From positions 1 through 64,000 of the forward strand of contig NZ_LXKA01000329.1 of assembly GCF_001645125.1 (NCBI RefSeq): a DNA stretch of 64,000 bases. Direction: 5' to 3'. This document shows positions 27,547 through 36,416 of this stretch, in pieces. A model generated the notes under the pieces. The model made no database searches. It worked only from the letters and a program-made list of their open reading frames with translations, and had not been told where the DNA came from. Position numbers and translations under genes: made by a program. The stretch is from Paraburkholderia ginsengiterrae (lineage in GTDB: Bacteria > Pseudomonadota > Gammaproteobacteria > Burkholderiales > Burkholderiaceae). The number at the start of each line of letters is the position of its first letter. Positions within the stretch are counted from its first letter, which is position 1.

Positions 27547-27993
27547 GTGCGGCGCGTGACGGTCAGGAAATCATCGGTCCACGGGCGAGGCGTGTTCGCG
27601 CTGCAGGCAATCCCAGCTGGCCAGCGCATCTTCGAATATCGCGGTGAGGTGACATCGTGGCGACGGGCCTCTGCCCGGTACCGGCGATCCGGCGTGCGCG
27701 GCCACACGTTCATTTTCGGACTGGCTGACGGGCGCGTGATCGACGGTAGTGTCGGCGGCAACAGTGCCCGCTGGCTGAACCACTCCTGCCAGCCAAACTG
27801 CGAGGCGATCGAGGACGAGCGGGGGCGGGTTTTTATCGGGACGCTCAGGGACGTGCTGCCCGGCGACGAACTCTTTATCGCCTACGGACTCACGACCGAT
27901 GAGGGGATGACTCCCGAACTGGCCGCCGACTATGCGTGCCGCTGCGGAACGAAGCGGTGTACCGGTTCGATGCTGACCATGGGGAACGAATAG
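27547..27993 (+). CDS. SET-domain protein lysine methyltransferase (copy 1)
   Basis: A 148-residue SET protein beginning at GTG 27547. SET enzymes transfer methyl groups from S-adenosylmethionine to protein lysines. The SAM and substrate motifs are complete: GRGVFAL near residue 14, the YRGEVTSWR strand, the pseudoknot GGNSARWLNHSCQPNCEA, and the catalytic-tyrosine segment DELFIAYG. The C-terminus has a post-SET-like zinc motif, YACRCGTKRC (CxCxxxxC), like eukaryotic histone methyltransferases and some plasmid or Chlamydia SET proteins. It is about 50% identical by eye to the second copy at 58923. Its substrate is unknown; a histone-like protein is one guess. Confidence 0.9.
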   Translation: MRRVTVRKSSVHGRGVFALQAIPAGQRIFEYRGEVTSWRRASARYRRSGVRGHTFIFGLADGRVIDGSVGGNSARWLNHSCQPNCEAIEDERGRVFIGTLRDVLPGDELFIAYGLTTDEGMTPELAADYACRCGTKRCTGSMLTMGNE

Positions 27994-28125
27994 GGGCCCA
28001 GGATCCGGATTTGTTCGCGCGCCAGGCGTCCAGGTGCGGACTCTCCGACTGTCGCTGAGCGGGACCCGTAAGTGACCTTCGGCTTGCGAAGAAGCGGCCG
28101 TTAGAAACGATTCGCGGTCGTTGTG

Positions 28126-28548
28126 TTATCGCATTAATGACGTGATGAGAAAAATCAGAGCCTCGGGAGATGTTCCTTTTTGACAGTAGGCATCAAATCC
28201 TGCCGAGACACCGCGATCATGGATTGTCGTTTCGTCCTCAGAGGTGTACGCAACGATTGCGGCGGCGCTTGTCGTAAGCAGTGAACGGAGAATCCCTGCA
28301 GTTTGGAAGCCGTCGAGCTCAGGCATGTTGATATCGAGGAGAATTATCTCTGGTACCCAGCGCCGGGCGAAGTTCACTGCATCGTGTCCACTCGAAGCGA
28401 ATTCGGTATCGAAGCCTTCGTCCTTCAGTACCGCGATCACGGCGGCTGCACCCAACATATTGTCGTCAACGACGAGTAGCCGCCGCCTACCGGTTGCTGA
28501 CTCTACTCTCCGGTCAGTCCAGAGACAGTGATAATTTGGATATCCCAT
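28126..28548 (-). CDS. Stand-alone response regulator receiver protein
   Basis: A 140-residue CheY-like protein with only a receiver domain. The acidic pocket LLVVDDNML, the phosphoacceptor aspartate in EIILLDINMPELDGFQ near residue 75, the T/S position in VAYTSEDE and the lysine in YCQKGTS are all visible. With no output domain it would work by binding a partner kinase or target. No histidine kinase gene is adjacent. Confidence 0.85.
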   Translation of the reverse strand: MGYPNYHCLWTDRRVESATGRRRLLVVDDNMLGAAAVIAVLKDEGFDTEFASSGHDAVNFARRWVPEIILLDINMPELDGFQTAGILRSLLTTSAAAIVAYTSEDETTIHDRGVSAGFDAYCQKGTSPEALIFLITSLMR

Positions 28549-28596
28549 GAAAGTAACGGAAGGGGGAAGGGGCTTTCGATATCTTGGGACGGCAAT

Positions 28597-28806
28597 CTAA
28601 ACACACATATGCTTTTCCATTAGATGGTCCGGCGCAATTCTCATTCCCGGGAAAAAATGGCGAAGGTGGGATAGTGCCGGCATGCGCGCCGCAATGCGTT
28701 TAATCGGCCTCGTCGTGTGCCGGCGAACTGCCTCCTCGACAAAGCCACCACCACGAACCGGCAACACTGCGGCATCACTGCATTCGCAAGCGCAAACCCT
28801 CATCAT
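28597..28806 (-). CDS. Small ORF coupled to the gene upstream
   Basis: A 69-residue reading frame whose ATG overlaps the stop of the gene at 28803-29096 (ATGATGA), an arrangement typical of translational coupling. Sequence includes RRHTTRPIKRIAARMPALSH. No family or domain recognised, and it could be noncoding. Confidence 0.3.
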   Translation of the reverse strand: MMRVCACECSDAAVLPVRGGGFVEEAVRRHTTRPIKRIAARMPALSHLRHFFPGMRIAPDHLMEKHMCV

Positions 28807-29096
28807 TGTCTTTTCCAGCGCGGAGCCGGCCCGGCGCGTCGCACGGCCGACAGCAGTGCATCGACTCGATCAAGCGCGGCCGACAGGCGCTCCAGTACGA
28901 CCAATGACCTCGCAGCATCGAGACGGCTGCGAAACGGTTCGTCGGGTGGCCCGATGGTTTCCATCAGATCTATCAGTTGCCCGATCTCCGCGCGCAGCCG
29001 CCTTTGATCAGTATGTCCGTGACGGATGACCCTGCTGCGCAGAGTCGCCACCAGCACCCGGCAGTCGTCGTAGTCACTGTTCACGCCATCCATCAT
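28803..29096 (-). CDS. Small helical protein of unknown function
   Basis: A 97-residue protein with amphipathic helices, such as DCRVLVATLRSRVIRHGHTD and RSLVVLERLSAALDRVDALL. No membrane segment. Two adjacent ATG codons near 29096 are possible starts; the longer open frame to 29384 has no protein character. Unrecognised. Confidence 0.4.
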   Translation of the reverse strand: MMDGVNSDYDDCRVLVATLRSRVIRHGHTDQRRLRAEIGQLIDLMETIGPPDEPFRSRLDAARSLVVLERLSAALDRVDALLSAVRRAGPAPRWKRQ

Positions 29097-29520
29097 CGTC
29101 TCCCGAGTCCTAGCACCTTTATCCCAGGATATAGCAAGCGCGATGCCACATTTCACCGCGCCGCGTCGAGCGCTTCGAGACCATTCGTTGAATTGCTTGC
29201 AGATTGCCAACGATCTGGGCTTGCAGTCCACTGACTGTTCCTCGCCGAACCCTGACCGATGTCCCGCATGCGTGAACTCGCAGCCCGTGCATTGCGCGTC
29301 GGACCGTAGCCGACCCGAAGCAGGCACTCGTCGCATCAACTCGAACGACCGGAACTGCAGGAGCAGCGGACGCCGAAATTGCACTTCGAAGATATTGCTG
29401 CGCCGTGCGCGTCCCCACGTTATCGGCGTGTGCGCGAAACTGCAATCTAGTATGTAGTCGTTGGTAGCGGGACAGCGATCAGTATTCGATCGCCGTCGGG
29501 CGGAGCCTTCGCTGTCTGAT
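29097..29520. other. Intergenic stretch downstream of tadG-like gene
   Basis: About 420 bases without a supported gene. Open frames here conflict with each other and show no motifs. A promoter for the minus-strand small gene at 29096 is expected. Confidence 0.3.
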
Positions 29521-30729
29521 TCACTGAACTAATTTTGGTGGCATATAGCCACCGTAATAAGTGGTCCCGCCGCCCGAACCGGTAACAGTGCATTTGGATT
29601 GCCGGGACGACGGCATGGTGGAGAGACTCTCCATCTGGACGTACACGTCTGCATTGGCACCCTTTCCGGGCGCCTTGAGTATATGCAGGCAGGCAAGTGC
29701 CTGAACGGTCTGGTCGGAGCCTGGGGTGACGTCGGTCACGACGGGTACCATCACGTAGGCACATGCGCCATTGCCGTCCAGCTCACTGCATGCATCTGTA
29801 AGGCCGAAGAGGTTGCTCTTCGTGCCATTCTCAACCCATATCTGTTGTCCGGTGGTCACGGAAGGGGCCCCACTCGACACCCCATTGGTGATATTCGTAA
29901 TGACATTCTGGTTGTTTTTATCGCTGTTATCTTTTGGAGCAGACAGCGGCGTCCATTCTCCCCCTTGGCAACTGTTATTGCTGGCGGTGTGGTAGATCGA
30001 CTGTATCTGGAAGACATACGGCTGCCCCGCTGTTTGAGGGTAGTCGGAGTATGTGCTGTTGACTCCCGAGGTGGGTGACAGAACGGGCGCGTTGTTGGCG
30101 GTGCTCCAGAACTGTTTATAAAGGCACTGCGAGATGGCGAGAGGGAACAGATTATCTGGGCTTGCAGTGGAGCCGGGCGTGGCGACGGCTGCGGTCGCTG
30201 TCGCGCTGATTGGCATCGACGATATCCCAAGCACGGGTGCCAACAGGAGCTGCAAAGGTCCACCGTTGTGCTTGCCCGAAAGGCTCACGGTCACCTGGAC
30301 AGCGGGAAAGTCGTATTGTCCAGGTGTGATGGTCGTCGCTTGCATGCCAGCCGGCGATCCCTGCACGTTCCAATATCCCACTTGAATCTGTTGCGCGTCA
30401 ATCAGGGCTGCGCCATTTGCATGATTGCCGGTAATGGCGGTGCCCACCGCCGATTGCGCCGCGCTGTCCGCTGAATTCCACTTGCCAGCGGGCGCGACCG
30501 TTCCCGGTGCGGCGACGAGGCCAGTAAGCTGGTTGACACCGGCAAGTGCAGCGGCGTCCGCGGCGTTCTGCAATTCGTTGCGCACAACCAGCGCGCGTCC
30601 AATGTCGATTGCGAGCGCTGCAAAGCCGAGCAGGACCACCAGAAACAGCGCCACCTGAATTGCAACCACACCTTGTTGATGTTTCCGCGCCTGGCGGCGA
30701 AGGGCCTGAGCGTGAGGGTTCGCGTTCAT
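29521..30729 (-). CDS. TadG-like minor pseudopilin protein
   Basis: A 402-residue protein with the Tad_N (TadG-like) start: a basic cluster RRQARKHQQG then GVVAIQVALFLVVLLGFAAL with a transmembrane helix, then AIDIGRALVVRNELQNAADA. This is the flp/Tad pseudopilin signature, where the processed N-terminus embeds in the inner membrane and the rest is periplasmic. A GGGAAGA ribosome site precedes the ATG at 30729. Residues 150-402 show Gly/Ser/Asn-rich periplasmic sequence. It follows tadE-like 30777 by 47 bases on the same strand. No TadA, TadV, RcpA or other Tad genes are near. Confidence 0.85.
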   Translation of the reverse strand: MNANPHAQALRRQARKHQQGVVAIQVALFLVVLLGFAALAIDIGRALVVRNELQNAADAAALAGVNQLTGLVAAPGTVAPAGKWNSADSAAQSAVGTAITGNHANGAALIDAQQIQVGYWNVQGSPAGMQATTITPGQYDFPAVQVTVSLSGKHNGGPLQLLLAPVLGISSMPISATATAAVATPGSTASPDNLFPLAISQCLYKQFWSTANNAPVLSPTSGVNSTYSDYPQTAGQPYVFQIQSIYHTASNNSCQGGEWTPLSAPKDNSDKNNQNVITNITNGVSSGAPSVTTGQQIWVENGTKSNLFGLTDACSELDGNGACAYVMVPVVTDVTPGSDQTVQALACLHILKAPGKGANADVYVQMESLSTMPSSRQSKCTVTGSGGGTTYYGGYMPPKLVQ

Positions 30730-30776
30730 TTTTTCTTCCCTGCTTTATGTGTCCGCATGCGATGCAAAGGCAAGGA

Positions 30777-31415
30777 TCACTCGCAATTCATTGTCGTGGA
30801 CGCGGTCAACGTGAGCGCATTCTTGGCGAAACCGGCTAACGGGTTGAGTGGGGTGCCCTCAACAACGCCGCTGCCTATCGCGAGGCCCGTGAACGGATAA
30901 CTCACCGTTACAGTGAGTGGTGTGCCGGTGGTCGTGCATCCTGTCGTCGGGCTAACGGTAGCGGACGGAGTCCCGCTTCCACCGAATGTAATCAGGTTCT
31001 TCGCCAGATTGCCCGTGGCAGTACTAACAATCACAGCGGAAGCCGGATACGGCATGCTGTACACAACCCCCTGTCTCGTTGCTTCACGGCTGGCATTGGT
31101 GATCACTGCCTTGTCGTAAAGCATGACGCTGAATTCGATAATTCCGAAGAGCAGCAAGAGAAGCAGGGGTAAAACGAGTCCGAACTCAACAACCGCTGTC
31201 CCGGATTGACGTCGCGCACCAATCCTGATCCCGGACACGGACTGCCGCCTGGCGCCCCGCTGAGATGGATCTGCATTTGATTGATGATGATTGTGGTGCC
31301 GCGAAAGAGCGGCGCGATGCTGTGATTTCTCCGCGCGCGCGGTACTCGCCGCGCTGCTGCACGCAAATTTTCTCATCAGATGCCCCGTTGGCGATGTTTT
31401 TCGATGGGGTCCCAT
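30777..31415 (-). CDS. TadE-family pseudopilin-like protein
   Basis: The reading frame encodes 212 residues, with a TadE core from about residue 66: RRQSGTAVVEFGLVLPLLLL, a membrane helix, then LFGIIEFSVMLYDKAVITNA. TadE-type proteins are minor pseudopilins of the Tad pilus. The core is followed by a periplasmic Thr/Gly-rich domain with a final Cys. A 60-residue basic N-terminal extension before the core is unusual; a GTG at 31238 would start directly before it (VSGIRIGARRQSG). I prefer that shorter form but cannot be sure. It pairs with the TadG-like gene downstream. Confidence 0.8.
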   Translation of the reverse strand: MGPHRKTSPTGHLMRKFACSSAASTARAEKSQHRAALSRHHNHHQSNADPSQRGARRQSVSGIRIGARRQSGTAVVEFGLVLPLLLLLLFGIIEFSVMLYDKAVITNASREATRQGVVYSMPYPASAVIVSTATGNLAKNLITFGGSGTPSATVSPTTGCTTTGTPLTVTVSYPFTGLAIGSGVVEGTPLNPLAGFAKNALTLTASTTMNCE

Positions 31416-31861
31416 ACCTATGAACTGACCCGTTCATTGATGCCCATCTCTCCTGCGTGACCGTCCGCGCCGCACGGACTATGCCAGCATCGGGAAATCA
31501 AGGCTTGGCGCGGAAACCAATATCGTCGACCGGTGCTCATTCGAAGATATCCGGCAAAAATGGTTCACATCCGCAACGTCGGCTGCCTTGCCACCATGAC
31601 CGGCACAGCCTCGGCTTGCCCACCCCGCCGTGTTTTCCTTAATCGGGCACATACCGCTAGCTATTCCAGCATCGTCGCTACAGCCTGAGCACCCATACCG
31701 CCGCCCGCTAATGCAAGAGTGCGCCTGTTGACTGCGCACAAGAGAGGGTCAAATTGCTGTCTTGACTCAAATGCCTCACATTTGAGACGTGGCTCATACA
31801 CGTGAACCCGCAAACTAACGTGGCCGAGGCCGGTACATCGTTGCGCTGCGGCACCCAATAC
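31416..31861. other. Gene-free stretch at the edge of a transposon relic
   Basis: About 450 bases with no supported gene. A small inverted repeat of CAAATG/CATTTG near 31768-31785 is visible. The promoter of the tadE-tadG pair should lie at its left side. Confidence 0.3.
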
Positions 31862-31884
31862 GGGGTATTCGTCCTTTTCGTGCT
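31862..31884 (+). repeat. Solo Tn3-type terminal repeat
   Basis: The sequence GGGGTATTCGTCCTTTTCGT and the next three bases match the ends of the Tn3-family element at 33022-36401 at 22 of 23 positions, in the orientation of a left end. No transposase gene continues from it. It looks like the remaining end of a second, related copy. Confidence 0.65.
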
Positions 31885-32017
31885 TGTATGGACCCGGCGC
31901 CTCTTGCAAGCTTCTTGTTCGTGATATCGAAATGGTCTGCATGCATGTATCCGGCTTGCCAGATGGGCAGTTGCCGAAGCACGCCCGTCGCCTCGATGAG
32001 ATCCGCGCGCCCCGTCC

Positions 32018-32717
32018 TTAAATGGGCTCTTCAATCACAGTCAGATGCTGCAGCAGTTCTGCCAGCAGCGTCTGGCAGAACTCAGTCAGCTCGTCGGCGC
32101 TCGTTTGCAGCAGTTCCGGAGTTGCACATTTGACGGCTTCCGGCGACCGTGCGATGGTGAACCCACGCTCTCCGAGCAGGCCACGCATCGGGTTAATCCG
32201 CGCGGTGCGCTGGCGAATCAGGATCGCGCGCATGCGGTGCGCGGCCAGGATATCCTGTTGCTCGACAGGTTTGACGGTCACAAGTCGCATGGTAGGCCGG
32301 CTCGCGGCTTCCACAACCGCCTGTGTATCGTTGCGATCGTTCTTGTTGGTCTTGACGAACGGCGTCACATACTGCGGGTTGATTAGGCGGACCTCGATGC
32401 CCAGAGACTGGAAACGCCGTGCCCAGTGATGAGCGGTGCCGCACGCCTCCATCAAGATTACTCCGGGCGCGAGTGTGCGCACTGTTTCGAACAGCGACCC
32501 ACGCGCCCAGCCAGGACCGGGCGAAACGAGCAGCATACGGCCGATTGAGGAGACGCTGTGGCTGTGGCGGCCTTGCACTGTAGAGGATCACAAATGAAAC
32601 AGAATTTCGAGGTGGTCTGTGCATAAGCGCCACGTTATCCACAGATTCGGTGCATAGAGTTGTGGATAACGCGCCCACTACCCGCGCAAAGTGATTGGCC
32701 TGTATAGAACTTTTCAT
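32018..32717 (-). pseudogene. IS110-family transposase, interrupted and truncated
   Basis: Two parts of one IS110 transposase are visible. The N-terminus begins at 32717 with MKSSIQANHFARVVG. About 140 bases later another frame gives GVILMEACGTAHHWARRFQS, VRLINPQYVTPFVKTNKNDR and TARINPMRGLLGERGFTI, typical of the family. Between the two, the expected LDIAK catalytic segment is replaced by unrelated sequence that contains two DnaA-box-like sites. The C-terminal half of the protein is missing after LLAELLQHLTVIEEPI. This copy cannot transpose on its own. Confidence 0.8.
32635..32669. promoter_or_regulatory. Inverted pair of DnaA-box-like sites
   Basis: TTATCCACA lies at 32635-32643 and its reverse complement TGTGGATAA at 32661-32669, with 17 bases between. 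Both match the DnaA-box consensus exactly. They sit in the foreign segment that interrupts the IS110 transposase. Two boxes are too few to call an origin; no iterons or Rep gene are adjacent. Confidence 0.4.
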
Positions 32718-33021
32718 GCTGCGGGCAGCCTAGGCCGAATCTGCCAACAGGTCCGGCGACTTCCGCGAAGGTCAAGTAGTACGGCTTGCCGGCCTTGAGG
32801 AGTTCGCTTGCTGCCGGATTGCGAATCGGTAGATCGATCGAGCCGCGCGGCGTCCAATGCCCGAAGATTGCGTTGGCTAACGCGCTGTGGCTGGACGGAC
32901 CCTGCCCGGATCGCGCCCGTCCGGAACTGCATCAAATCCGGCTGCTCCAGATCGCTCTGCGGGTCACCACAGGCACGATAGTCACACCACCGGAACGGCA
33001 TGCGGGCAACATTGGCATTCT

Positions 33022-33057
33022 GGGGTAATCGTCCTTTTCGTGCTAAATCTGGCGGTT
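33022..33057 (+). repeat. Left terminal inverted repeat of the Tn3-family element
   Basis: It begins GGGGTAATCGTCCTTTTCGT and is identical over 36 bases to the reverse complement of 36366-36401. Confidence 0.9.
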
Positions 33058-33305
33058 TGATTTGATTTTTCATTTAAAAACAATGGGATGTGAATTTCCT
33101 GTTTTGCGGGAACGAATCCTTTTGATGCCAAATCTGGCGCTTGTGTTCGCTTGCGTCTGATAGGCGAGCGGGTGATTGAGTACCGCTAGCAAATCCTCGC
33201 CATGCGCTGCTGTTTGCGCGCACGTTTCGTCGCAACTACTGCTTCGGAAACGAGTCGCGTTGTCCCGATTCAACTCCGGGATCACGGCTCTATTGCAGAA
33301 CCGCT

Positions 33306-36239
33306 TCACGATCCGGCCACGCGTCGCCATGGCGCTGCGTCGAGCAGCATTTCGCGATAGCGGTCGATCGGAAAGCTCAACGTCCCGCGAAAATTGACAT
33401 GTGCGAAGTGCGCCGGCCCCATCCGCCGCAGCCAGTCGTCGTCAACCCCTTGACCCTTGCTTCGCCAACGATCAAGGGTTGCCTGGATACGCTGCGTATT
33501 CCACGCAATGACCAGATTTGTCAGCAGCGTCAAAGAGCCGGATATCGCGATCATTTCGTCGCGGCGCCGTCCGCGCTCCGGTGCAATCTTGCCGGTATAG
33601 ATTGCGCGCTGCAACTGGTGGACTGATTCACCCCGGTTGAGCAGCGTATGCATTTCTCGCCTGAATTCAATGTTGCTGAAGTAATCGCACAGGAAAAGCG
33701 TGCGCAGCAGTCTGCCAAGATGGTCCGCTGCCCGGTACACCGGGTCGCCCTGCGCCGCGCTGCCGAACCGCTGCAATGCGACCATTGCGCTCACGCGTCC
33801 CGCATGAATCGATGCGACGAGCCGCAGCAGTTCCGTCCAACCCGCGCGAATCGCCTTGATGGAGATCTCGTAGGCGACGACCGCTGCCAGTCCCTCGGGA
33901 GCAGCCACGCCTTTCGGCAGATGCAGTTTGCGTTCCGAGAGGTTGCGCAGACGCGGGCAGAGATCAAAACCGAGCAGCTTCGACACCGTCATGCCTACGT
34001 TCGTGTATCCATGCGTGTCTACTGAAAGTCGCAACAGTCCGCCGTCGTCGCGGTTCTCGTTGTGGCGGATCACGCCCTCGATCGCCGCTCCAGCCTGGCG
34101 TTCATTCAGCACGATGGGCTGGTTATAGACAATGCCGTGCTGATCCAGCACGTGCGTATACATGCCCACCGCATGAGTGCGACGTCGCGGATCGACCCGC
34201 GCATAAAAGAGGTGCGGTGACGTATCCAGGCTCATTGAGTCGCTCGATGCCTGCCGTCCGGTACCCCAGAGTTCCGTAATCGGATGCGTACGCTGGAACT
34301 GCACCACGCGATCGTTTGCACGCAGCAGCCGACCGGGCATCTCAAGGAAGCGCATTGCCGTCGAAATGTGCGCCCGGTCCAATTGCGGGATCATGGCGGC
34401 AACGCTTTTCGTGTCCAGTTCCGTGCCATGGGCGATCAACGCAGCGTACAGCGAGACGAGTTCGTTCGCATCGCGCGCCTTGCGTGACCGGAGCACTTCA
34501 CTGAAGCCAGTGTGGGCATCCATCTCCATGATCATGTCGGCGAACTGTGCGGTGCCGATCTCCCTGAATATCAGATCCCGCGTGCGTTTCGGTATTCCAT
34601 CGGTCGGCAACGCTTCGATAGCCGACAGATGCAGCGCGCCGTCGGTCCCGATCGTCACGCGGTCTGCCTCGCGCGCTTCCTCCAGCGCGGCCAGGCCTGC
34701 CTTGAGGTTTTCCGTCAACCGTTCGAGGAACGGCTCCGCGGTTCCCGGCAATCCGAGCGACGACAGGTAGCGTTCGCGTTCGCTTTCCCATTGCGCGGGT
34801 GGAATCAGCAACTGGTCGCGCTCCCGGAACGACAGGCTGTGGTTGATCCAGACCGAGCCGCGGCGAAGCCCCTTGCGCAGACCCGTGATTGCCGATGCCT
34901 CCAGTGCCCGCAACGCGCGCGTCCGATCGTCACCCTCGACGAGATCGCGCCAGGCGGCGCTGACCGGCACATCGCAGTCGGGCGGCAATTCGGTCGCGCC
35001 GCTGTCATACAGTGTGCCGACAAGTTCGAGCTGTCGCAGGCTCGGTTCCGCTTCGCGGCCCACGAAGCCTAGCTCACGTAACGGCCCCAGCAGATTGCGG
35101 ATGCGGTGATGATCGTCGGTGAGCGTTTCCCGTACGCTGGCTGCGTGACTTGCTGGTGGCCTGTCCCCGAGGTCCTCAAGCAACTTGCCAATATCGTCGA
35201 GACGCTCTTGCGCCGTACGCTTGCCATCCTGAACCAGCGCCTTGATCGCGACCAGTTGCTGCCGGTATTCGATAGCAGAACGTGCCTGCCGGACCGTCGT
35301 GCGATCGTAAGCCTGCCGTACGAGGTCGGAGACCCGGCGCCCTGCTTGATAGAGTAGCGCGTCCGTCAGCTCGAGCAGCGTGATGCGCAGGAAAAAGATC
35401 AGCTCAATAGTGCGGGTCGACTGCTTGAGTTCGCGGACCTTCGCAGGACGGCGAGCCTGGATGCGCTGCGCGTATGCGTGCTGCTTTGCGATTGGCACGC
35501 CGTCGAGTTCCCACGTATGCGCGCCAAGTTCCTTGAGAAACCGGACCTTCTCAAGGGTTTCGGTGAGCGTCGTGGGGCTGTGTCGCGCTGGCGGCGTCTT
35601 GAGCCATTCGAGCACTCTCACGCCGGAGGTGTCGTGCTGGGCAGATAGGACAGCATCGGCGCGCATCAACTGCGTTTCTGTGACCGTTGCCTCGATAAGT
35701 GCGAGCAAGCCACGTTCAACGTCCGACCAGATCGACCGGCCGAGATCCCGCAGTTTCCGCTCGGCAGGTATCAGAATGCGACGCTCATACAGCCAGCAAT
35801 GGGCGTGCAGGAGCAGCTCGTCGAGCGTGAGCGATTCGGCGGCGTCCTGTCGCATCCACGCTTCAAGTTCCGCCCAGTCGGTCGGTCTGATCGACGTCAT
35901 GCCGAGGTATTCGCAGGTCCAGGCCTGATGCTCGTACAGCGTCTTATAGCGCTGATAGAGCGTGCGGAGAGAGGCAATCGTGGGGGTGGGCAGGCTGAGC
36001 CGCTCGCCGATATAGCGCAACAGCTGGCGTGGCAATGTGCCGACATGATCGAGAGTGTGGCCACTCGCCCGCAGAAAGACCAACTGGATCGCGACGCCGG
36101 CACGGCGGTCACGCCGAAAATGCTCGTTGACGGCGGCAACGTCGCTGTCAGTCAACGCGAAGTAGCGCTCCACGTCGAATTCTGACAATCGGGTGGGCAG
36201 GCGATCCTTTCCCACATAGCGAAATTCCAGACCTGGCAT
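33306..36239 (-). CDS. tnpA: Tn3-family transposase
   Basis: A 977-residue DDE transposase of normal Tn3 length. The N-terminal part carries FDVERYFALTDSDVAAVNEH and further DNA-binding helices. The C-terminal catalytic domain shows family motifs: LSVDTHGYTNVGMTVSKLLGFDLCPRLRNL with the second aspartate region, and NLVIAWNTQRIQATLDRW near the end. The ATG at 36239 has a GGAGG/AGGAG ribosome site directly upstream; the frame continues to 36320 without homology. It would carry out replicative transposition of the surrounding 3.4-kb element, with cointegrates resolved elsewhere. Confidence 0.93.
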   Translation of the reverse strand: MPGLEFRYVGKDRLPTRLSEFDVERYFALTDSDVAAVNEHFRRDRRAGVAIQLVFLRASGHTLDHVGTLPRQLLRYIGERLSLPTPTIASLRTLYQRYKTLYEHQAWTCEYLGMTSIRPTDWAELEAWMRQDAAESLTLDELLLHAHCWLYERRILIPAERKLRDLGRSIWSDVERGLLALIEATVTETQLMRADAVLSAQHDTSGVRVLEWLKTPPARHSPTTLTETLEKVRFLKELGAHTWELDGVPIAKQHAYAQRIQARRPAKVRELKQSTRTIELIFFLRITLLELTDALLYQAGRRVSDLVRQAYDRTTVRQARSAIEYRQQLVAIKALVQDGKRTAQERLDDIGKLLEDLGDRPPASHAASVRETLTDDHHRIRNLLGPLRELGFVGREAEPSLRQLELVGTLYDSGATELPPDCDVPVSAAWRDLVEGDDRTRALRALEASAITGLRKGLRRGSVWINHSLSFRERDQLLIPPAQWESERERYLSSLGLPGTAEPFLERLTENLKAGLAALEEAREADRVTIGTDGALHLSAIEALPTDGIPKRTRDLIFREIGTAQFADMIMEMDAHTGFSEVLRSRKARDANELVSLYAALIAHGTELDTKSVAAMIPQLDRAHISTAMRFLEMPGRLLRANDRVVQFQRTHPITELWGTGRQASSDSMSLDTSPHLFYARVDPRRRTHAVGMYTHVLDQHGIVYNQPIVLNERQAGAAIEGVIRHNENRDDGGLLRLSVDTHGYTNVGMTVSKLLGFDLCPRLRNLSERKLHLPKGVAAPEGLAAVVAYEISIKAIRAGWTELLRLVASIHAGRVSAMVALQRFGSAAQGDPVYRAADHLGRLLRTLFLCDYFSNIEFRREMHTLLNRGESVHQLQRAIYTGKIAPERGRRRDEMIAISGSLTLLTNLVIAWNTQRIQATLDRWRSKGQGVDDDWLRRMGPAHFAHVNFRGTLSFPIDRYREMLLDAAPWRRVAGS

Positions 36240-36365
36240 CTCCTGCCTCCCATCAAGGTCGCGCGATCCGCAGTCGCGGGCAGGTATGTTATCGCAGGCG
36301 CTTTTGGGACCTCCAGACAACAGTTAGATCCGATGGCAGCCTTATAGATAAGGGCTCTACGGAGG

Positions 36366-36401
36366 AACCGCCAGATTTAGCACGAAAAGGACGATTACCC
36401 C
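36366..36401 (-). repeat. Right terminal inverted repeat of the Tn3-family element
   Basis: Reverse complement of the left end, identical over 36 bases. The gene at 36417 starts just outside it, so its promoter probably lies inside the transposon end. Confidence 0.9.
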
Positions 36402-36416
36402 GCATACGGAGTGGAT

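Larger units (their letters stand above)
33022..36401 (-). mobile_element. Tn3-family transposon, transposase only
   Basis: A 3.38-kb element flanked by identical 36-base inverted repeats (33022-33057 and 36366-36401), each starting GGGGTAATCGTCCTTTTCGT. It contains only the transposase gene; there is no resolvase or passenger gene. No 5-base target duplication is visible (attct left, gcata right), so at least one flank has been rearranged since insertion. The right end reaches to 10 bases before the gene at 36417. Confidence 0.9.

Noticed and set aside
32635-32669. Replication origin at the DnaA-box pair
   Set aside because: Only two boxes, no iterons, no A+T-rich unwinding region and no Rep gene nearby.
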